The notes: generated by a model from the letters alone, not told the origin. Positions 40,601 through 53,804 are shown, counted from the stretch's first letter. The stretch is 64,000 bases of DNA from Monilinia fructicola (GCA_008692225.1 VICG01000002.1:3491501-3555500); one strand, 5' to 3'. Numbers and translations: made by a program.

Positions 40601-41130
40601 AACATAAGATAAGAGTTGCGGCCATAGCTTATCGCACACCTTATGTTTTCGTAATAAAATACCTACAAAATTCATATTTTCTTATACAAATTAAAAAGTT
40701 TAATACCTTTTATAATTATTCATACATCTTTTAAAAAAAAAAATTTAATTATATTTTGAGATTAACAAAATACAAAATATAAAGCCGTTTATTTTTATTT
40801 ATTTTATTTAAAAAGTTATACTTTTTTAAAATTAAAATTTTTTAAAAAATCTTATATATAACGCTTTTCCTATATAAAATAAGCGATTTTTTTAAGAATT
40901 TTTTATATTATTTAATTTTATAGAATTAATATTTTATCAAAAAAATCATAAAAAGAAATTAGCTTATTTTTATAAAACTTTCAATAATTTTTTATATATT
41001 TATTTCAAAAATTATAAAAAATTTTCACATTATTTAATAATTTATCAAGGATGTTAAAAGTTGAAAAAATGGAGGTTTTTGGTGCAAAAACATAAGGTGT
41101 GCGATAAGCTATGGCCACAACTCTTATGTT
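40601..41130. mobile_element. MITE with CATAAG-GGCCATAGC terminal inverted repeats
   Basis: Terminal inverted repeats of about 45 bases: the left reads GTTGCGGCCATAGCTTATCG then CACACCTTATGTTTT, and the complement of the right reads GTTGTGGCCATAGCTTATCG then CACACCTTATGTTTT. The left end has a 5-base duplication (ATAAG) not in the right. The interior of about 430 bases is AT-rich and non-coding. It forms the right edge of the AT-rich block, about 330 bases before the STI1 start codon. Confidence 0.8.
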
Positions 41131-41460
41131 GAATGGAGATAGAGCCACAGAGCCAAAGCCACAGAGCCACAGACAACCAACCACAACAGCCACAGAGCCT
41201 TGTTCCGCTCGTCCACCCCAAAATATTCACTCATGTGATTCGGCGATTGGAAGCTTGGACCATGTGAAGGCGGGCATCGAAAGCTCTGGAAACAAGTGGA
41301 GGGAAAATAAAGAGATGCTATGCTGCTGATCCAACGTCCAACTCAACTTCTAGATCTGAATCTTTGAATTTGAACATTCCTTCCTTTCAATCTCAGATTA
41401 TCACTTGGTTGCATTTTTCATTTTGACTTTGTGCTTACTTTCATATACCTCTCACATATC
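41131..41460. promoter_or_regulatory. STI1 upstream region
   Basis: About 330 bases between the MITE and the STI1 ATG, with CCACAGAG repeats at 41140-41200 and pyrimidine-rich leader sequence. The promoter must lie here or inside the MITE. No TATA box stands out. Confidence 0.4.
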
Positions 41461-43492
41461 ATGGCCGACGCATTGAAAGCTGCTGGCAATAAAGCCATTG
41501 CAGAGAAGAACTTCGACGAGGCTGTGTAAGTTTTCTGTTTTGCTTGTCTTGCTTTTGTGAGAGTTCGCTCTCCCTTTTGTGAGAGGTTCATCTGTGGTGT
41601 GGGTGGTTGTGGATTTCTGCTAGACGGGCAATCGATGAAAGGAGGAGAGATGGATGTGCTAATGAATTTATAGTGCAAAGTTCACCGAAGCCATTGCTAT
41701 CGAGCCCGAAAACCACATTCTCTACTCCAACAGATCCGCTGCATATGCCTCGAAACGAGACTTTGAGAATTCCCTCAAGGATGCTGAGAAGTGTACGAGC
41801 ATCAAGCCTGATTGGGCCAAGGGATGGGGCAGAGTTGGTACCGCTAAGCAGAGTTTGGGAGATCTCTTGGGGGCGCATGATGCTTATGAAGAGGCTTTGA
41901 AGCTCGATGCAAACTATGCGGTGGCCACCAAGGGTCTTGCACAGGTGAAGAAATCAATTGATGCCGAGGCTAAAAGCAGGTGAGTTATACGGGAGAGGGT
42001 CCAGTATTGTGTGAACATGTGCTAATGGTCATTCATAGATGGCGTTAAGGGTGATCCCACAGCAGGTCTTGGAAACATGTTCAGAGTGATCCACAACTCA
42101 TTACAAAGTTAGCAGCAAACCCTAAGACTGCCGCATTTCTCTCAGACCCAACCTTCATGGCAAAGCTTCAAAGATCAAGTCGAACCCAGGCAATACCCAA
42201 GAGCTCTTCTCGGACCCACGTATGATTCAAGTCTTGGGTGTTTTGATGGGTGTGGATATGTCTTTTCGCCGATTCGGGGTGCTTTTGGTGGAGCCCCTGG
42301 TGCTGAGGGTGCTGCTGCTCCTAAGGAGGCTGAGGAGGATGTTCCCATGCCAGACGTCCGTCCCAGCTCGCAAGAACCCCAAACGAAGAAGGCAAAGACC
42401 GAGCCCGAACCGGAGCCAGAGGACGAGGAGGCTATTGCAAAAGAAGAAGGCAAAGCTTGAGGCCGATGAGGAAAAGAGACTTGGTACCGAACAGTACAAG
42501 AAGAAGAACTTCGACGAGAGGCGATTGCACATTACACCAAAAGCTTGGGAAATCTTCAAGGATATCACCTACCTTAACAACCTTGGTGCTGCGTACTTTT
42601 GAGAAAGGAGAATACGAAGAGGCTATCAAGGCATGTGAGAAGGCCGTTGAGGAAGGTCGAGAAATTTACGCCGATTTCAAGATGATTGCCAAATCTTACG
42701 CCCGTATTGGAACCTCTTATGAAAAGTTGGGTGACTTACCAAAGGCCATCGAAAATTACAACAAGTCGCTCACTGAACATCGTACCCCTGAGGTCGTTAA
42801 CAAGCTTCGTGCTGCCGAAAAGAATAAGATTGATAGTGCTAAGAAAGCTTATATCGATCCAGTAAAGGCTGAGGAGGCCCGTGAGCTTGGAAACCAGAAG
42901 TTCAAGGAGTCAGATTGGCCCGGAGCGGTTGAGGCTTACAGCGAGATGATCAAGCGTGCCCCAGAGGACCCAAGAGGTTATAGCAACCGCGCAGCTTCTT
43001 TTATCAAGCTTCTTGAATTCCCATCTGCTTTGGAAGATTGTGACAAGGCAATCTCTAAGGATTCTAAGTTTGTTAGAGCATACATCCGAAAGGCACAAGC
43101 ATACTTTGGCATGAGAGACTACTCTAAATCTCTCGATGCTTGCAATGAAGCTAGTGAGGCTGATGTTACAAAGGCCAATGCTAGAGAGATCGAGCAACAA
43201 CAGCAGAAGGCTGTCAGTGCCATGTACATGTGCTAGAGAAAACGAAACCGAGGAGCAGACTAAGGAGAGGCTTTCCAGAGACCCCGAGGTGAGTTGATAT
43301 CCTGGCGTTTCTGAACGTCTTAACTAACAGCCATCACAGATCCAAAGAATCATGGGAGATCCAGTCATGCAAAGCATTCTTCAACAAGCCCAGAATGACC
43401 CCGCTGCTCTGCAAGAACACATGAAGAACCCACAAATTAGATCCAAGATCCAACAGCTCATCGCTGCAGGCGTCATCCGTGTTGGGAGATGA
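41461..43492 (+). CDS. STI1: STI1/HOP-type Hsp90 co-chaperone (many frame breaks)
   Basis: Four exons fit: 41461-41525, 41674-41979, 42039-43288 and 43340-43492, intended length about 590 residues. Sti1 links Hsp70 and Hsp90 through TPR domains in the cytosol. Visible in order: TPR1 (ADALKAAGNKAIAEKNFDEA, DWAKGWGRVGTAKQSLGD), the GDPTAGLGNMF DP segment, an acidic KTEPEPEPEDEE linker, TPR2A and TPR2B (YKKKNFDE, KAWEIFKDITYLNNLGAAYF, AEEARELGNQKFKESDWPGA) and the C-terminal DP domain (MGDPVMQSILQQAQNDPAAL). The codons are conserved, but small indels break the frame at about 41972-41975, 42082-42086, 42169-42173, 42266-42270, 42275-42279, 42438-42443, 42516-42521, 42538-42543, 42597-42600 and 43228-43233. 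Most are in homopolymers or dinucleotide repeats, so they are probably sequence errors. Confidence 0.92.
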
Positions 43493-44113
43493 TTGACGGC
43501 ATGATGTTGTAATGGAAGTTTGCTTTTGTAGCACCCACAGGTCTAATAATTAATCATTACATCAGCTCGTCTGGATGGTTAAATTCTGATTGCTTAGGGC
43601 ATGGATGCGAAATAATGATGATATACGATCAATGAGTTGAGATGAAATAGGGAAGGAAAATACCACAAGAGAATGCATGCAAAAGGGATGTCTGTTCAAA
43701 ATCCAGGGATGAATCTGTAGAAAGTCTTTTGCATTTCGAGCAAGGTGCTTTAGGTAGTTGATCACTTAATATTTACGATTTACTCGAAGCTTTCTGCTCC
43801 TTCACGCCTGCCCGGGTTGCTTGTGGGAATAGTGAAGAAAGCAGACGCTCTTAATATTGTACCACGAATCAAATTAGTAAAAATTAAGCCTCATTTCATT
43901 TCATTCTATAATATCTAGTGACTCTGTTCTATCTGGAGTCGAGGCGAGATTCACAACGAGAAACAAAAGGTCTTGGGGTTTTGGGAGAATTAAACACCAT
44001 AAGCTTCCGCGAGATCATCAAACTGAATAGTCCATTTACTATTATTAAACGTGCCCAAACGCCTTTTTTCATGCATCGCTCTGCTCTGTACATTAAATAC
44101 TGTCTCCTATATC
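43493..44113. other. Convergent intergenic region
   Basis: Spacer between the 3' ends of STI1 and HMGR. It probably holds the two 3' UTRs; nothing else was recognised. Confidence 0.5.
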
Positions 44114-47100
44114 TTATTTTCTTCCTTCTGCAGCTCTAAGCACAGCGGCCGGTGACAAAGCTGCAACGCCGGCTCTCTCTCGCATAGCCGTCATTGCTGC
44201 TGTCACAGGTGTTTGCACGCCGGTTGCTGGTCCCGGGGTATTAGATCTTGTTGCCGGTGCACTCCTGTTATGTGCCATGTGACTCTGTACAAGATGACCA
44301 GCCGCCAAAGCACTGCATAATGAAAGTTCACCAGCCAAAACTGCTGCGGCAATTACGCGTGCAAGTTTCCGGGCGTTATCACCGGGGTTTGTGGGTGAGC
44401 ACCTCTAACACCAAAGAAGATCCAACATCGCACTTTGAGGCTCAAGGATAGTACCCCCACCTAACGTTCCGACTTCGATGGAAGGCATAGAGACACTGAT
44501 TTGCAAATTACCGCGAAGGCTGTAAATTCTGTTAGCAACACTGCAATAAGAAAAGTTGAAAATGACTTACTTCTTCATGAGTGTGATGCAACTGCTGCTC
44601 TCAACTACTTGTGCTGGGTCCTGACCAGTAGCTAGGAAGATTGCAGCTACGATATTGGCAGCATGAGCGTTGAAACCACCCATAGCACCCGCCATGGCAC
44701 TTCCGACGAGATTCTTTGCAATGTTCAATTCGACCAATGCATCAACATCAGTCTTGAGAACCTTACGAACGACATCACCGGGGATAATTGCTTCAGCAAC
44801 AACACTTTTACCACGTCCGTCGATCCAGTTAACCGCAGCAGCTTTCTTGTCGTACAAAAGTTACCTGAGACGGAGATAATTTCCATATCGTCAAAGCCGC
44901 ATTCAGTAGCCATAACTTTCAAAGCGTGCTCGACACCCTTTGAGATCATGTTCATTCCCATGGCAATCGCCAGTAGTAGTTTTGAAGCGTGGGTAGAGGT
45001 TAGTACCTGCCAAAGCTGTCTTGATGGACTGAAGTCTTGCAAATCTACTGGTCGAGTTGAATGCATCGGCCATAGTCTGTTGACCAGCTTCGGAATCAAG
45101 CCAAACCTTAGCAGCGCCGGCACGCTCGAGTGTCTCAAATGCGATACATGGGCCACGAGTCATGCCATCACCAGTCAAGACGGTAACAGCACCACCACCG
45201 GAGTTGATGGCTTTGCAACCACGGCTTGTACTTGCAACAAGTACTCCTTCAGTTGTAGCCATTGGTAAGAAGAAACTCTGTCCATCAATGACAATTGGAC
45301 CTGCCACACCAAGAGGTAACGGAAGATAGCCAATGACGTTCTCACAACAAGCTCCCAAGACCCGATCATAGTTGTAGTGCTCGTATGGCAACAATGAACT
45401 TTCGAGAAGATTGGTCGTTTCTGAGGTAGCAGGAGTTCGTGAAATGATGGCCCGTCTAATCTTGACAGCACGAGTAGTATCTTTTAAAGTCTTTTCCAAG
45501 GAATAACCCGGTATCTTGCCTTGCATGGCCAGCTCGATCAATTCTGCATCATTCAGCTCCGGTGCACGTTTCGCTTCGAGCATTTTTTCAAGCTCTTGTT
45601 GACTTCGGCGCAGTTGGGATGGGTGGTATTCTGAGGCTTGGCCATAACCAAACCTTCATCCTCATCATCAGTAGTAGCTGGCGTTCTAATCGGGGTCGGT
45701 GGTATGTTGTCGCTAGCATTGGGGTCGATATTCGGCAATCTCAAGACAGGCGTAGACGCAGAGTTGTTGAATCTTTCAGCCTGGTCAAGCTCCTTAGGAT
45801 CAACAGCATGATGCGAGCGCATCTGAAGTGGCTCCTTGCCAATGCTCCATTTAGCGGCATTGAAGAGATATCCGTTGAGCATAACACTCAAAGTGAGGGC
45901 TACAACAATCCATTTTGAAAGGACGGGGTCCTCGAAACTCTTGAGCAGATTGTCTACTACTCGACCGCCCATTCCATATTCAGCAAATTCGGCATCAAAA
46001 TCGTCAGCGGCATGTTTGCGATGCTTAGGTGCCGGTTCGGCATAGTGAACGGAAGGATACTCAAGCTCATATTTGATTGGCGGGAGCACGGTAACAACTG
46101 TTGACTTGTCGTGAGATTTTGCTACCTCGGCAATCGAATCCAGGCCACTAGATGCAACCTTGAAGGATCCATGGGTGGTGGTGTCAAAACACTTGAGAAA
46201 CTGGATCCTGAAAACATGTTTGCACCTGGAATCTGAACACTGCTGTTGCCACCTCGAAATGGGATGGTGCAGAGGTTGAGAATGTTGATTATGATGAACC
46301 CAGAAACCATCAAGCCTTTGAATTTTGGAATACTACTACCCTTGACCTTCTGACCAAAGATGTTTGCCTCGCTAACCTGTGCACCGTCGGTTTTGGGCCA
46401 GTCATCACTTTGAGCAACGTTTTCAGCCACTCGGGGGTTCACTCCATCATCCTCCAACGCCTGGCGGAGAGCAACATGTCGTTTGATTCGATTAATCTCA
46501 AGCTTAACGCTCAAAATTGCAGTGTAGAAAGTGAACAAAAGAACGCAGTCGAAGAAGAGAATCCAAGCGGCCAAGAAACAGAACTGCTGAAGACCCCCTT
46601 GGACTCCCGAGGCAGCACCCGCAACCAATATGCAGATTTCAATTGCATAATCCCTAACAATCTCGAAACCCTTTTCACTTATTGCAACTTGGACTGCATA
46701 TTGAATGGAAGTAGGGGATACCCCGTACTTCTTCTCTCCTACTTCGGGGTGTGGTCTTTGGGTGTTGAGCGATGCTGACAAAACAGCCTTGGTCAAAACA
46801 ATGGCCTTTTCGAATCCAATTGTTACGACGAGAAACGGAAGGCCTTCGGACAGCAATACCATATTCATTGGAACACCCATCTTTGTGGTAACAATCAACC
46901 CGAAGAGGAAGGCAAAAACCGAAGAGAAAAGTGTGGTGGCAAAAAGCCAGAAATTTGAACCCATACGCCTCATGGAGACAAATAACGACACAAAAGTGAG
47001 GTGCATCGATATATAACCGAGCACCATGATAATGATGTCAAGACTTTCGGCGTTTTTGAGAAGGTCTACAAATTCAGTCCAAGCATTTGAAGCCCATTTC

Positions 47101-47795
47101 CTCAATCCTCGCTTAGTCTCATCTCCCTTTGCTGCTTTCATGATCCACATCTTCTTCTCCTTGATAGATTCTGCCTCAAGTCCTTGACGGGCATTAGCAT
47201 CGGTAGGTATTGTAGCAGCAGAATTGGGCAGTTCTTGAGACTTGGCGAGAAACTCTGGGGCTTGATTGTAGGGCACGGAAAAGGCTAGAGCGCTGTCTTG
47301 GGATAGGGAAGCCAAGGGGTTTGAAGTTGTGGGAAGTAGGCTGACTGAAAGATTTTGTGGCAATGGTACAGAGTCGGCTAATGGGGCTGCCTGCAATGAA
47401 TTGGCAGCAGCAGAGTCTGGGAAGACGAAAGTCAATAGTGCCAAGTGATCCACATTGGATGCCACTGTTTCTATGTCTGAAGGCTGCCATTTCCAACCAG
47501 TTTCCGAACCAATTTGTAGTTGACGATTGCCTGCAACAAGAGAACCCCATGTCGCTTTATCGGCACCACTTGCCTTCACTGAATCGAAAAGGCTACTCTC
47601 CAAAAGGCCCATGTAGGTTGTACTCGCAAGAACCGCAACTATGACGATGGTATGAATTGGGTGCAGACATGCTCGCCGAGAGAGAAGCTGGATGAGGGGT
47701 GTGACTTTTTTGTTGAGCCACACAGGGGAGGCATTGGCTTCGGTAGTAGACGAGGCTCCCCTAAACCGGGAGGGTAGGAATGAATTTCCTATCAT
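44114..47795 (-). CDS. HMG-CoA reductase, sterol-sensing type (frame breaks)
   Basis: Two exons, 47795-44571 and 44519-44114 (intron 44570-44520, 51 nt, GTAAGT donor), intended length about 1,200 residues. It reduces HMG-CoA to mevalonate with NADPH, the committed step to ergosterol and isoprenoids, at the ER membrane. The N-terminal half has several membrane helices with a sterol-sensing-type region ([20 protein letters not shown]). The catalytic half shows [16 protein letters not shown] (catalytic Glu), [16 protein letters not shown], the DAMGMN nucleotide motif, GTLGGGT and [13 protein letters not shown] (catalytic His). Breaks lie at about 46157-46162, 45583-45588 (a run of six T), 44962-44968 (inside the DAMGMN codons), 44849-44853, 44411-44415 and 44388-44395. 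Single-base changes at each would restore the conserved protein, so sequence error is likelier than gene death. Confidence 0.93.
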
Positions 47796-48510
47796 GGTGG
47801 CAGCAGTACAAGTAATTTAGATTGTATTTTGTATCAAAGCCATCGACAAAGGAGGTATGTAGGGTCTATCAAACCTAAGTTTGAAGTAACAATCAGCAGA
47901 TGTGCCAGATATTGGTATCAAGTCAACGAGTGGAAATGCACCAAAGACAAGAAATGAAGCAATCCCCCGCCAGGTGCTGACTGACAAGAAACCACCAACA
48001 ATAGAGAGTTCTGACTCAAATGCATGTTGTGTACGAGGATGTAACCTACAAGTTTCCCTTTTGAAGTATTTGCCTTGATAGCCTCGACTCTTGCAATCGT
48101 ACTCAAGGAGGTGGGTGGATTGAAGGAAGAGAATGATGAAGAGGTCGTTTTTTTGAAAACAAGAAGAAGAAAAAAGAAAAAGGACTGATGAGCTGGTGTT
48201 GAGACCGAGCAAACAGAAGGGGATAAGATGAAGGAGAGATGAAAGTCGAAGAGACGCAATTACTTTATAAACTGTGAAGTGGGATGGATGGATGGATGGA
48301 TGGATGGACGGATACGATTTGATGTGCGCAAGCAGGAAGAGAAAGAGATCAAAGGAGTATAATTAATTATGAAATTGGTAACAATTATCTCATAAGAATC
48401 CAAAATCAGTTGATCTACCTAGGTAGTTAAGCTGAATCTAGGTGGTAGATAGATAAATATCAGCTGAAGTATACTATGTACGTGAGGTAAATACTAAGTA
48501 GATAAATAGA

Positions 48511-48541
<31 letters not shown>

Positions 48542-48666
48542 ATTAATATATTAAAGAAGCAAATCAAAACATAGGAGAAAAGCTTATATAAAAAGAATTA
48601 TAATATACTTCTAGCTATTATTATTATTATTATTACTTATTATTATTACTTATTGTTATTAATTAC

Positions 48667-48702
<36 letters not shown>

Positions 48703-49794
48703 CATTATTATCATTATTATCATTATTATCATTATTATTATTACTATTACCGCAACTTTTTATAACTTTTTTTTTTTCTCTACACGTTTTGTTAGATCCT
48801 TGAGAATTGATAATTACTTACCATTCAAGGAAGCTAAGGCGGTGACACTTCTTAGTTTGGATATACTAACTACAAATGGCTTAGTGTCGTGTCCGGCTTG
48901 ACCTAGAATAAAGGAAATTACAAAAGCCGATCTTCTTAGAAATCTTTTCATTCATCATTAAAATGCAACCTTTTTTTTTGCTCTTCACTTTTTACCTACT
49001 CCGTACAGTATTCCTTTCTACAGTGCGGTTGTACGAGTTTCTTCATATTGTTCTTTCGAATAAATAAACCTTTCTTCGTTCTTTTATATTGTTATTTATT
49101 TGGGTAATGATTCTTTCCAAAGAAAGGTCTGTAGCTGCAGTTACTAAGGAGATGGATACTGTACTGTACAAACCAAAAAGTACAACTGTTGTTCTCTCAC
49201 CTGCTCCGTACTGTACCCGTCCCATGGTCAGCTTTTTTCATTGACCAATTCATCAAGCAGATGATGTAACATATCATTGGTTGATCGCTGGTCCCAACAT
49301 CCTGTATGGCCTAGGTAGGCAGGTAGGCAGGTAGGCAGGTAGGCAGGTAGGCAGGTAGTATCGGAAACAGCCTTGGCCTTGCAATAAATACCCTTCCCCC
49401 TTTTTCCCGTCTCTTTCACCTTACTCCTTCCTTCCTTCCTTCTACTGTACTGTACTTTCCTCCTGTTCCTCTGTTCCTTCCCTTTCCTCTATTGGACTTG
49501 ACTGCTAGGTAGGTCACATGATGGAATCATGATGGCACTTTTAATCATATTTTTGGTGGGGTTATTGATGATATTATCGATAAGACTTCATACTCCCCGA
49601 TCACCGATCCCCGATCACCGATCACCGATACTACCGATAACAACCAGACGGGATAAGAATAAACTTTAGGGTTTGGCATTAATCTATTTTATCGATTGTT
49701 ACTTCATCAACAATCAATTTTAATACAATCAATATTAAATCAATCTATTCATTACATTCAACCACCAAACATCTAACATCTAACATCTGAAATC
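47796..49794. other. Divergent intergenic region between HMGR and nicotinamidase
   Basis: Contains HMGR 5' sequence with GGAT repeats (48280-48305), an AAAT array (48505-48545), TTA/TTATCA tracts (48618-48742), an AGGTAGGC-type array (49313-49357) and GATCACC repeats (49600-49625). The GTACAG and ACTCCGTAC words recur at about 48998, 49160 and 49205. No gene is supported. Confidence 0.5.
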
Positions 49795-50632
49795 ATGTCG
49801 GTTGACACCACCACCACCACCACTGCTACTACGACTGCTACTACTAATATTAATAACAACACATTCAAGCCTGCTCTGATCATAGTAGATCTCCAAGAAG
49901 ATTTCCTACCTCCAGTAAGTGAAAACAGCTTGCTAAATCTAACCAACCAACCAACCAACCAACCAACCACCCTGTTCATACTTTATTTACTAACAAACTT
50001 TTTCAGAATGGTTCTTTAGCTGTAACCAATGGTCGGGAAAACAATTCCCATCATCAACAACCTCATAAATCTTCCATTTCATCTCAAGATCGCCACCAAA
50101 AGATTGGCACCCTTCAAATCATACATCTTTCGCTTCAAAATCATCCGGGTACAGAACCATTCAAACATTTTACCACTATTACCAATCCAGAAAATCCTTC
50201 TGAAAAGTATGAAACTCGTCTCTGGCCTCCTCACTGCATTCAAAATACCCTAGGCTCAGAGTTCCCATTCGAACTAAACGTTACTCATATTACCAAGACA
50301 ATCTTCAAGGGACAACACACCCTGAAGTGGAAATGTATTCAGCATTCTACGATCCCTTGAAGAACCCCCGGTACATTGATAGTGGGTTGGCAGCTCTTCT
50401 GAAAGATGAAGGTATCACCGATGTCTTTGTGGTAGGTCTAGCAGCCGATTATTGTGTCAAGTGCACAGCCGAAGATTCCGCCAAAGAAGGATTCAAGACT
50501 TTCATTATAGATGAAGCCACTCGACCTGTCGACCCTGCAGAATGGGAGAAGGTGAAAGTGAGTTTGAATGGAGTGAAGGTTGTGAAGTACCACGGTGAAG
50601 ACGTTGATCGAGTAAGAAATTTGAGTAAGTGA
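49795..50632 (+). CDS. PNC1: Nicotinamidase (PNC1 type, frame breaks)
   Basis: Two exons, 49795-49914 and 50007-50632, with a 92 nt intron (GTAAGT donor, TTTCAG acceptor); intended length about 246 residues. It converts nicotinamide to nicotinate in NAD salvage and lowers nicotinamide, a sirtuin inhibitor. Visible: the isochorismatase-fold start PALIIVDLQEDFLPP (catalytic Asp), the ATK-DWHP metal region, IFKGQHPEVEMYSAFYD, and VGLAADYCVKCTAED with the catalytic Cys. A Thr-rich leader of about 17 residues precedes the fold and is absent from yeast Pnc1. One- or two-base insertions break the frame at about 50036-50042, 50096-50103, 50136-50140 and 50315-50320. Only the C-terminal 100 residues form a clean frame. 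Confidence 0.88.
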
Positions 50633-51154
50633 GCGGAGGCCTAGCACGGATGTCAAATTACAATTCGGTCTTATTTTCAATGACTGTTGGTTGTGCCGAA
50701 GATGTGCTGAAAGAAAATTTATGCAAGTATCTCAGGTGGTGACACCGAGTGCAATGCCCGTACTCCAATAACCTTCTTTATGAAGGGGAAGGCATTGTAT
50801 TGCAGACATACACATATATACCAAAATAATAAAATAAATCAACACATGCATACCATTCATTACGTTACCTCATTCGTCTATAATGTGCCGAACTCGCAAC
50901 GATGAGATCAAATGAAAATACTCTCCTCATGATGATCTCCTCCGTGTCCCAAGGCACAGAGTAGAGTGAAGAAACTATCCACCAGAGTCGAAAGAATCAT
51001 CATCAGCATGACGAGATCCCAACCGTAAATCTTTGAAATGCAGCATACCAACTGATGCTCAAATCCATCCACCACACCCTCGACCATACATACCCACTGG
51101 GACCCCACGATAATAACCGCTCATCGTCACACATTCCATGTTGGGGCAGAGCCC

Positions 51155-51191
<37 letters not shown>

Positions 51192-51366
51192 GCTTGCCTT
51201 GTTTCTTTCCTCGCCAGTAATTATGCTTTTCACAATGATGATCCTATGCTCACTGACTCACTCACTCACTCACACTCACTCACTCACTCCTCGATCCCAG
51301 ATCGATGTCACAGAGATGAAACGCAGCAGCAACTAGGCTCCGAGTTGACAGACCATACATTCGCGG
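50633..51366. other. Intergenic, simple repeats
   Basis: Includes a TTGC array (51153-51192) and TCAC repeats (51250-51290). No gene is supported. Confidence 0.5.
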
Positions 51367-52086
51367 CGCCCCTAGAGTACCACTTTTCTGGCAGGATGCC
51401 ATATATTCGTAAAATCCTCCCTAACTCTTATTATAACGTATATCTTACGTATATAATGGTAGAAGCTTTGAAGCATCTACATTGAAAGATTTTCGGAATA
51501 CTATATTAGCTTCAAAATAGCTTTAAATACTATATTAGCTTCGAAATACTAGTATATACCATTTTCAATTCTACTTCAACTCTTCAACTTCACTTCGATA
51601 TCATTAACTTTACTTCAATATCATCAATACCATCAATATTTTATCAATAGTAAGTCATTTCATTCGTTAAAGAATTGCTTTTTCTACTTCGCTTCCGCTC
51701 CCCTATTTCGAAAATGCCCCCCCCCCTTAATAAACGTATTAACCACTTTAGATTCTGAATAACTTCAATACTACCAATAACAACAACAACAACAACGATA
51801 ATACTATAGATTGTGATAATATTCGAATATGCCCAAATAAGGCAATACGCTTAAATAAACCGAAATCTCGTAGTAATACTCAAATAAACTTAGCTTAATA
51901 TACTAAGATCAACCAATTAAGCTCAAAATAAGATGTGAACTATTAGTGTTAACTTCTGTTCCTATGCTATATACTTAGAGATCCATGGATTCCCAAATGT
52001 TGTATGTCAAAAAACCATTTTTGAATATGGAATGATGTCATAAACCGGATATGGCATATAGCCATATTTCTGGTACTCTAGGGGCG
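51367..52086. mobile_element. TIR element with CGCCCCTAGAGTACC ends
   Basis: The left end CGCCCCTAGAGTACCA and the complement of the right end are identical for 16 bases. A six-base mismatch block follows, then TGGC and TGCCATAT match again. The element is 720 bp. The interior holds repeated ATACTATATTAGCTTC words (about 51499-51540), CTTCAACTTC words, and at about 51714 an ATG followed by a C10 run and a short Asn-rich reading frame. I could not define a target duplication. Confidence 0.7.
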
Positions 52087-53804
52087 ATTAATGGAGGTGG
52101 GGGATGACGTAACTGTGCTTGTGGCCGCGGCGAGGAACTTTGGCGTTAGGGGGTGGGGAGGGGGGTCGGAATTGTATGGGTAGGTGGATGGATGGATGGG
52201 TAGATGGGTGGGTGGGTGTGTGGCTGGATGGGTGCTTGATGAATAAATAGAGGGTGAAAAGGAAAAGGAAAAGGAAAAGGAAAAGGAAAAGGAAAAGGGA
52301 AAAGGAAAATGGAAATGGAGGGGGAGAGGGAAATATGTGAAGTTGCGAGGATGGGTGTTGAAGTTGCGGTTTGGGTACTTTTCTTTGGTTGGTTGGTGGA
52401 GGGAGGAGGAAGGGAAAGTATGCATGCTCTTTTTATATATGAATCGTCGGGATGGATGGGGGATGGGAGATGGGGAGAAAGTCTACCTACCTGCTCACTT
52501 ATCTAGTTATCATCTTCACTTGTAAAATCTTATAGTAGTATCAGATCTAGGTAGGTAGGTAGGTAGGTAAGATGATATAAACACCGTTTCCTCGCTTTTA
52601 ACTAACCCCTTATCTCCCTCTCCCACTCGCATCCCACCCCTCCTCTCCCAAAGCGAAGCGAAACCAAAAGAAAAAGTACCTACACCCCAGCCTCCAGATC
52701 ACCACCACACCACCACACCACCCCTAAATCCCTCCACAAAAAACACCACCCCTCACTCCCCCCCCTCACCAAAAGCCATGCCCGGCCCCAAAACGATTTC
52801 CGCATCCCCACCCCCACCCCACATCCGCCAACACCAAGCACAAGCTTGGCATTGAGAGCGAGGAATCGGAGGCTTTGAGTGATCAGCCTGGAGGTACGCG
52901 GAGTTTGTGCCTCGTGATGGGCATGTGGATATGGATGCGTACAGAATAAAAGTACCTGCAGCTACGCAGGTTCGCTCGCGGAGACGAACAAACAAACAAA
53001 CAAGCAAGCAAGCAAGCAAGCAAATCCTTCTTGCGTCCCATACCTAATAGTCCATCTTAATACAGCACATCTACAATAGCCCACAATCCATCAGCACATC
53101 TACAATAGCTCATAATCCATCATCCATCATCCATCATCCATCATCCATCATCCATCATCCATCATCCATCATCCATCCCATTTCACATCTCACATCTCAT
53201 CTCAACGTATGACATGGAAACAGACGAAAGTTAGACGGGCCATTTGCATCGAGGTGAGAATCAAAGAGGAGATGGCAAATGGGTGGGGTGGCAGGGGAGG
53301 GAAAGACAATCCCAAGGCTGGAGATGCGTTGGGGAAATGTACAAGAGATATAGATGATGGGATTTTCGAGAAGCTGACGGGTACTTTGATCATCGACAGA
53401 CGGGTACACGCATAGAGATACGTAGAGCGGTGAGAGCATGAACACATAAGACATAACACGTTATAGCATACATCTCCCTTCTCCCTCGCTCGCCTCAGAA
53501 ATGCATCATTACTCCCCATCCTAACCCAGCGGCACCTTCCGTTCCATTGCCTTCCATTCTTACTCCTACCATTGCAGCGCAGCGCAGACAGATAGACATA
53601 TATTTAGTATCCCCCCTTCCTTCCTTTCACTCCCTTTCCAAAGTATTTTCATCTTCCCATTCATTTCATTTCATATAATAACGTATCATATATGGTAAAC
53701 ACATCCATCCACCTGGTATCACTATTATGTCCCAAGATCCCAATCAAATTCCACAAGCTTTCTCATCTACTATTTCATAACACCCATGGGCAGTTTCCGT
53801 CGGG
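52087..53804. other. Intergenic, low complexity
   Basis: Carries GGAT/GGGT repeats (52180-52220), an AAAAGG array (52258-52305), GGTAGGTA (52547-52570), ACCACC words (52700-52722), CAAG repeats (53000-53022) and a CATCCAT array (53105-53175). The NBP2-like stop codon lies at its right end. No gene is supported. Confidence 0.55.

Noticed and set aside
41461..43492. STI1 as a true pseudogene
   Set aside because: Only small indels are seen, with conserved codons and splice sites between them, and neighbouring essential genes show the same pattern.
47817..48259. Minus-strand frames of 113 and 131 codons upstream of HMGR
   Set aside because: They lie in the HMGR leader and promoter, overlap in different frames and show no domain; chance frames are likelier.
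52753..53019. Minus-strand frame with a Leu/Cys-rich start
   Set aside because: The start is the CAAG array in translation; the rest is C-rich low-complexity sequence.
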